NCBI RefSeq assembly: GCF_030149515.1
Contig: NZ_JASBRI010000026.1
Span: forward strand, 1-55,462
Length of the DNA: 55,462 nucleotides
Origin: Maricaulis sp.
GTDB taxonomy: Bacteria; Pseudomonadota; Alphaproteobacteria; Caulobacterales; Maricaulaceae
Direction: 5' to 3'
The notes under the pieces are model-generated. The model was not told the DNA's origin. It saw only the letters and a program-made list of their open reading frames with translations, and searched no databases. The position numbers were made by a program, and so were the translations under genes. Shown here piece after piece: positions 54,712 through 55,462 of the stretch (position 1 is its first letter; every line of letters begins with the position of its first letter).

Positions 54712-55462
54712 CTAGCCCAGCAGCTTCTTCTGCAGAATTTCGTTCACGGCCTGAGGATTGGCCTTGCCCTGCATGGCCTTCATCACCTGACCGACGAACC
54801 AGCCCATGGCCTTGGGCTTTTCCCGCACAGACGCGGCCTGATCGGGATTATCGGCGATCAGCTGGTCGATCACGGCCTCGATAGCGCCGGTATCGGTGAC
54901 CTGCTTGAGGCCGCGCTCCTCGACGATCGTCGCCGGGTCGCCACCTTCAGCCCACAGGATCTCGAACACGTCCTTGGCGATCTTGCCGGAAATGGTCTCG
55001 TCCTCGATGAGGGCGACCAGACCGCCCAGCTGTGCGGCGGAAACCGGGCAGTCGGTGATGGTCAGGCCTTCCTTGTTGAGGCGACCATAGAGCTCGTTAT
55101 TGACCCAGTTCGAGGCCAGCTTGGCATCGCGCCCCGCAGCGACTTCCTCGAAATAGGCTGCACGATCCTTGTCGGCCGCCAACACGGACGCGTCATAGTC
55201 CGACAGGCCGAGCACGGAGACAAAGCGTTCCCGCTTGGCGTCGGGCAGTTCCGGCAGACCGGCCTTGATCTCGTCCACCCAGGTCTGCTGCAGCTCCAGC
55301 GGCAGCAGGTCGGGATCGGGGAAATAGCGGTAGTCGTGTGCCTCTTCCTTGGACCGCATGGAGCGCGTCACACCGGTATTGGCGTCGAACAGGCGGGTCT
55401 CCTGATCGACCTTGCCGCCTTCCTCGAGGATGTCGATCTGGCGCTGGGCCTCATACTCGATC
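54712..55462 (-). CDS. gatB: Asp-tRNA(Asn)/Glu-tRNA(Gln) amidotransferase subunit B, N-terminal part outside the window
   Basis: Only the C-terminal ~250 residues are present; the frame is open at the right edge. The end of the catalytic cradle is seen in [15 protein letters not shown] and [20 protein letters not shown] with [13 protein letters not shown], the signature of GatB. The helical domain and tail domain follow ([17 protein letters not shown], then [20 protein letters not shown], and the ending EILQKKLLG). GatCAB transamidates mischarged tRNAs, and GatB activates the tRNA-bound side chain. Tail residues of the YqeY-like domain bind tRNA. Confidence 0.96.
   Translation of the reverse strand, partial: IEYEAQRQIDILEEGGKVDQETRLFDANTGVTRSMRSKEEAHDYRYFPDPDLLPLELQQTWVDEIKAGLPELPDAKRERFVSVLGLSDYDASVLAADKDRAAYFEEVAAGRDAKLASNWVNNELYGRLNKEGLTITDCPVSAAQLGGLVALIEDETISGKIAKDVFEILWAEGGDPATIVEERGLKQVTDTGAIEAVIDQLIADNPDQAASVREKPKAMGWFVGQVMKAMQGKANPQAVNEILQKKLLG

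Overview
The window is GC-rich, densely packed alphaproteobacterial DNA. It has a holdfast polysaccharide gene set, CtrA-like promoter sites, a SdpR-like ArsR/AHSA1 operon, a TonB-dependent receptor and short intergenic spacers. This points to a prosthecate, dimorphic marine bacterium of the Maricaulales/Hyphomonadales type. That placement is inference from gene content, not from a marker tree. No gene-free stretch exceeds about 300 bases. No insertion sequence, prophage or CRISPR array was seen.

Left part (1-6.9 kb): the N-terminal part of a large secreted RHS/YD-repeat protein runs off the left edge. It is preceded by a tiny secreted protein that carries its own YD repeats. A sodium:solute symporter is divergent from a crotonase-glutaryl-CoA dehydrogenase pair, which suggests glutarate or lysine-type catabolism. 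tRNA-Ser(GCU) follows.

Stress and metals (6.9-20.6 kb): copA-copB copper tolerance genes are divergent from a CsoR-type repressor, with a candidate operator between them. Next come an AraC regulator divergent from a two-gene membrane operon, catalase-peroxidase katG, a secreted propeller protein, a lipoprotein amidohydrolase, small ORFs, and a PiuC-like Fe(II) dioxygenase divergent from a lipoprotein with a Fur-like box between them.

Sensing and envelope (20.7-32.1 kb): a free-standing ethylene-receptor-like membrane domain retains the Cys/His copper ligands and lies 13 bp upstream of a histidine kinase. Then come trhO, a GST, a TonB-dependent receptor, a very large propeller-amidohydrolase and a SulP anion transporter.

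Holdfast locus (32.2-43.4 kb): the genes correspond to hfsE (initiating sugar-phosphate transferase), hfsK (acyltransferase), hfsF (flippase), hfsG (GT2), hfsH (deacetylase), a second GT2, hfsC (polymerase), hfsB and hfsA (chain-length and export control) and hfsD (outer-membrane export). They supply a complete Wzx/Wzy-type route: initiate, extend, flip, polymerise, deacetylate or acylate, and export. The genes are arranged in facing translationally coupled operons.

Right part (43.6-55.5 kb): a Sel1-repeat protein and a 524-residue unknown membrane protein come first. Two ArsR/AHSA1 systems follow. One is a simple pair. The other is a coupled operon of ArsR, four different AHSA1-type proteins, a YceI protein and probably a GFA protein. 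Between and after them are GST, DUF1801, 2OG-Fe(II) oxygenase, MscS and small membrane protein genes. The C-terminal part of gatB runs off the right edge.
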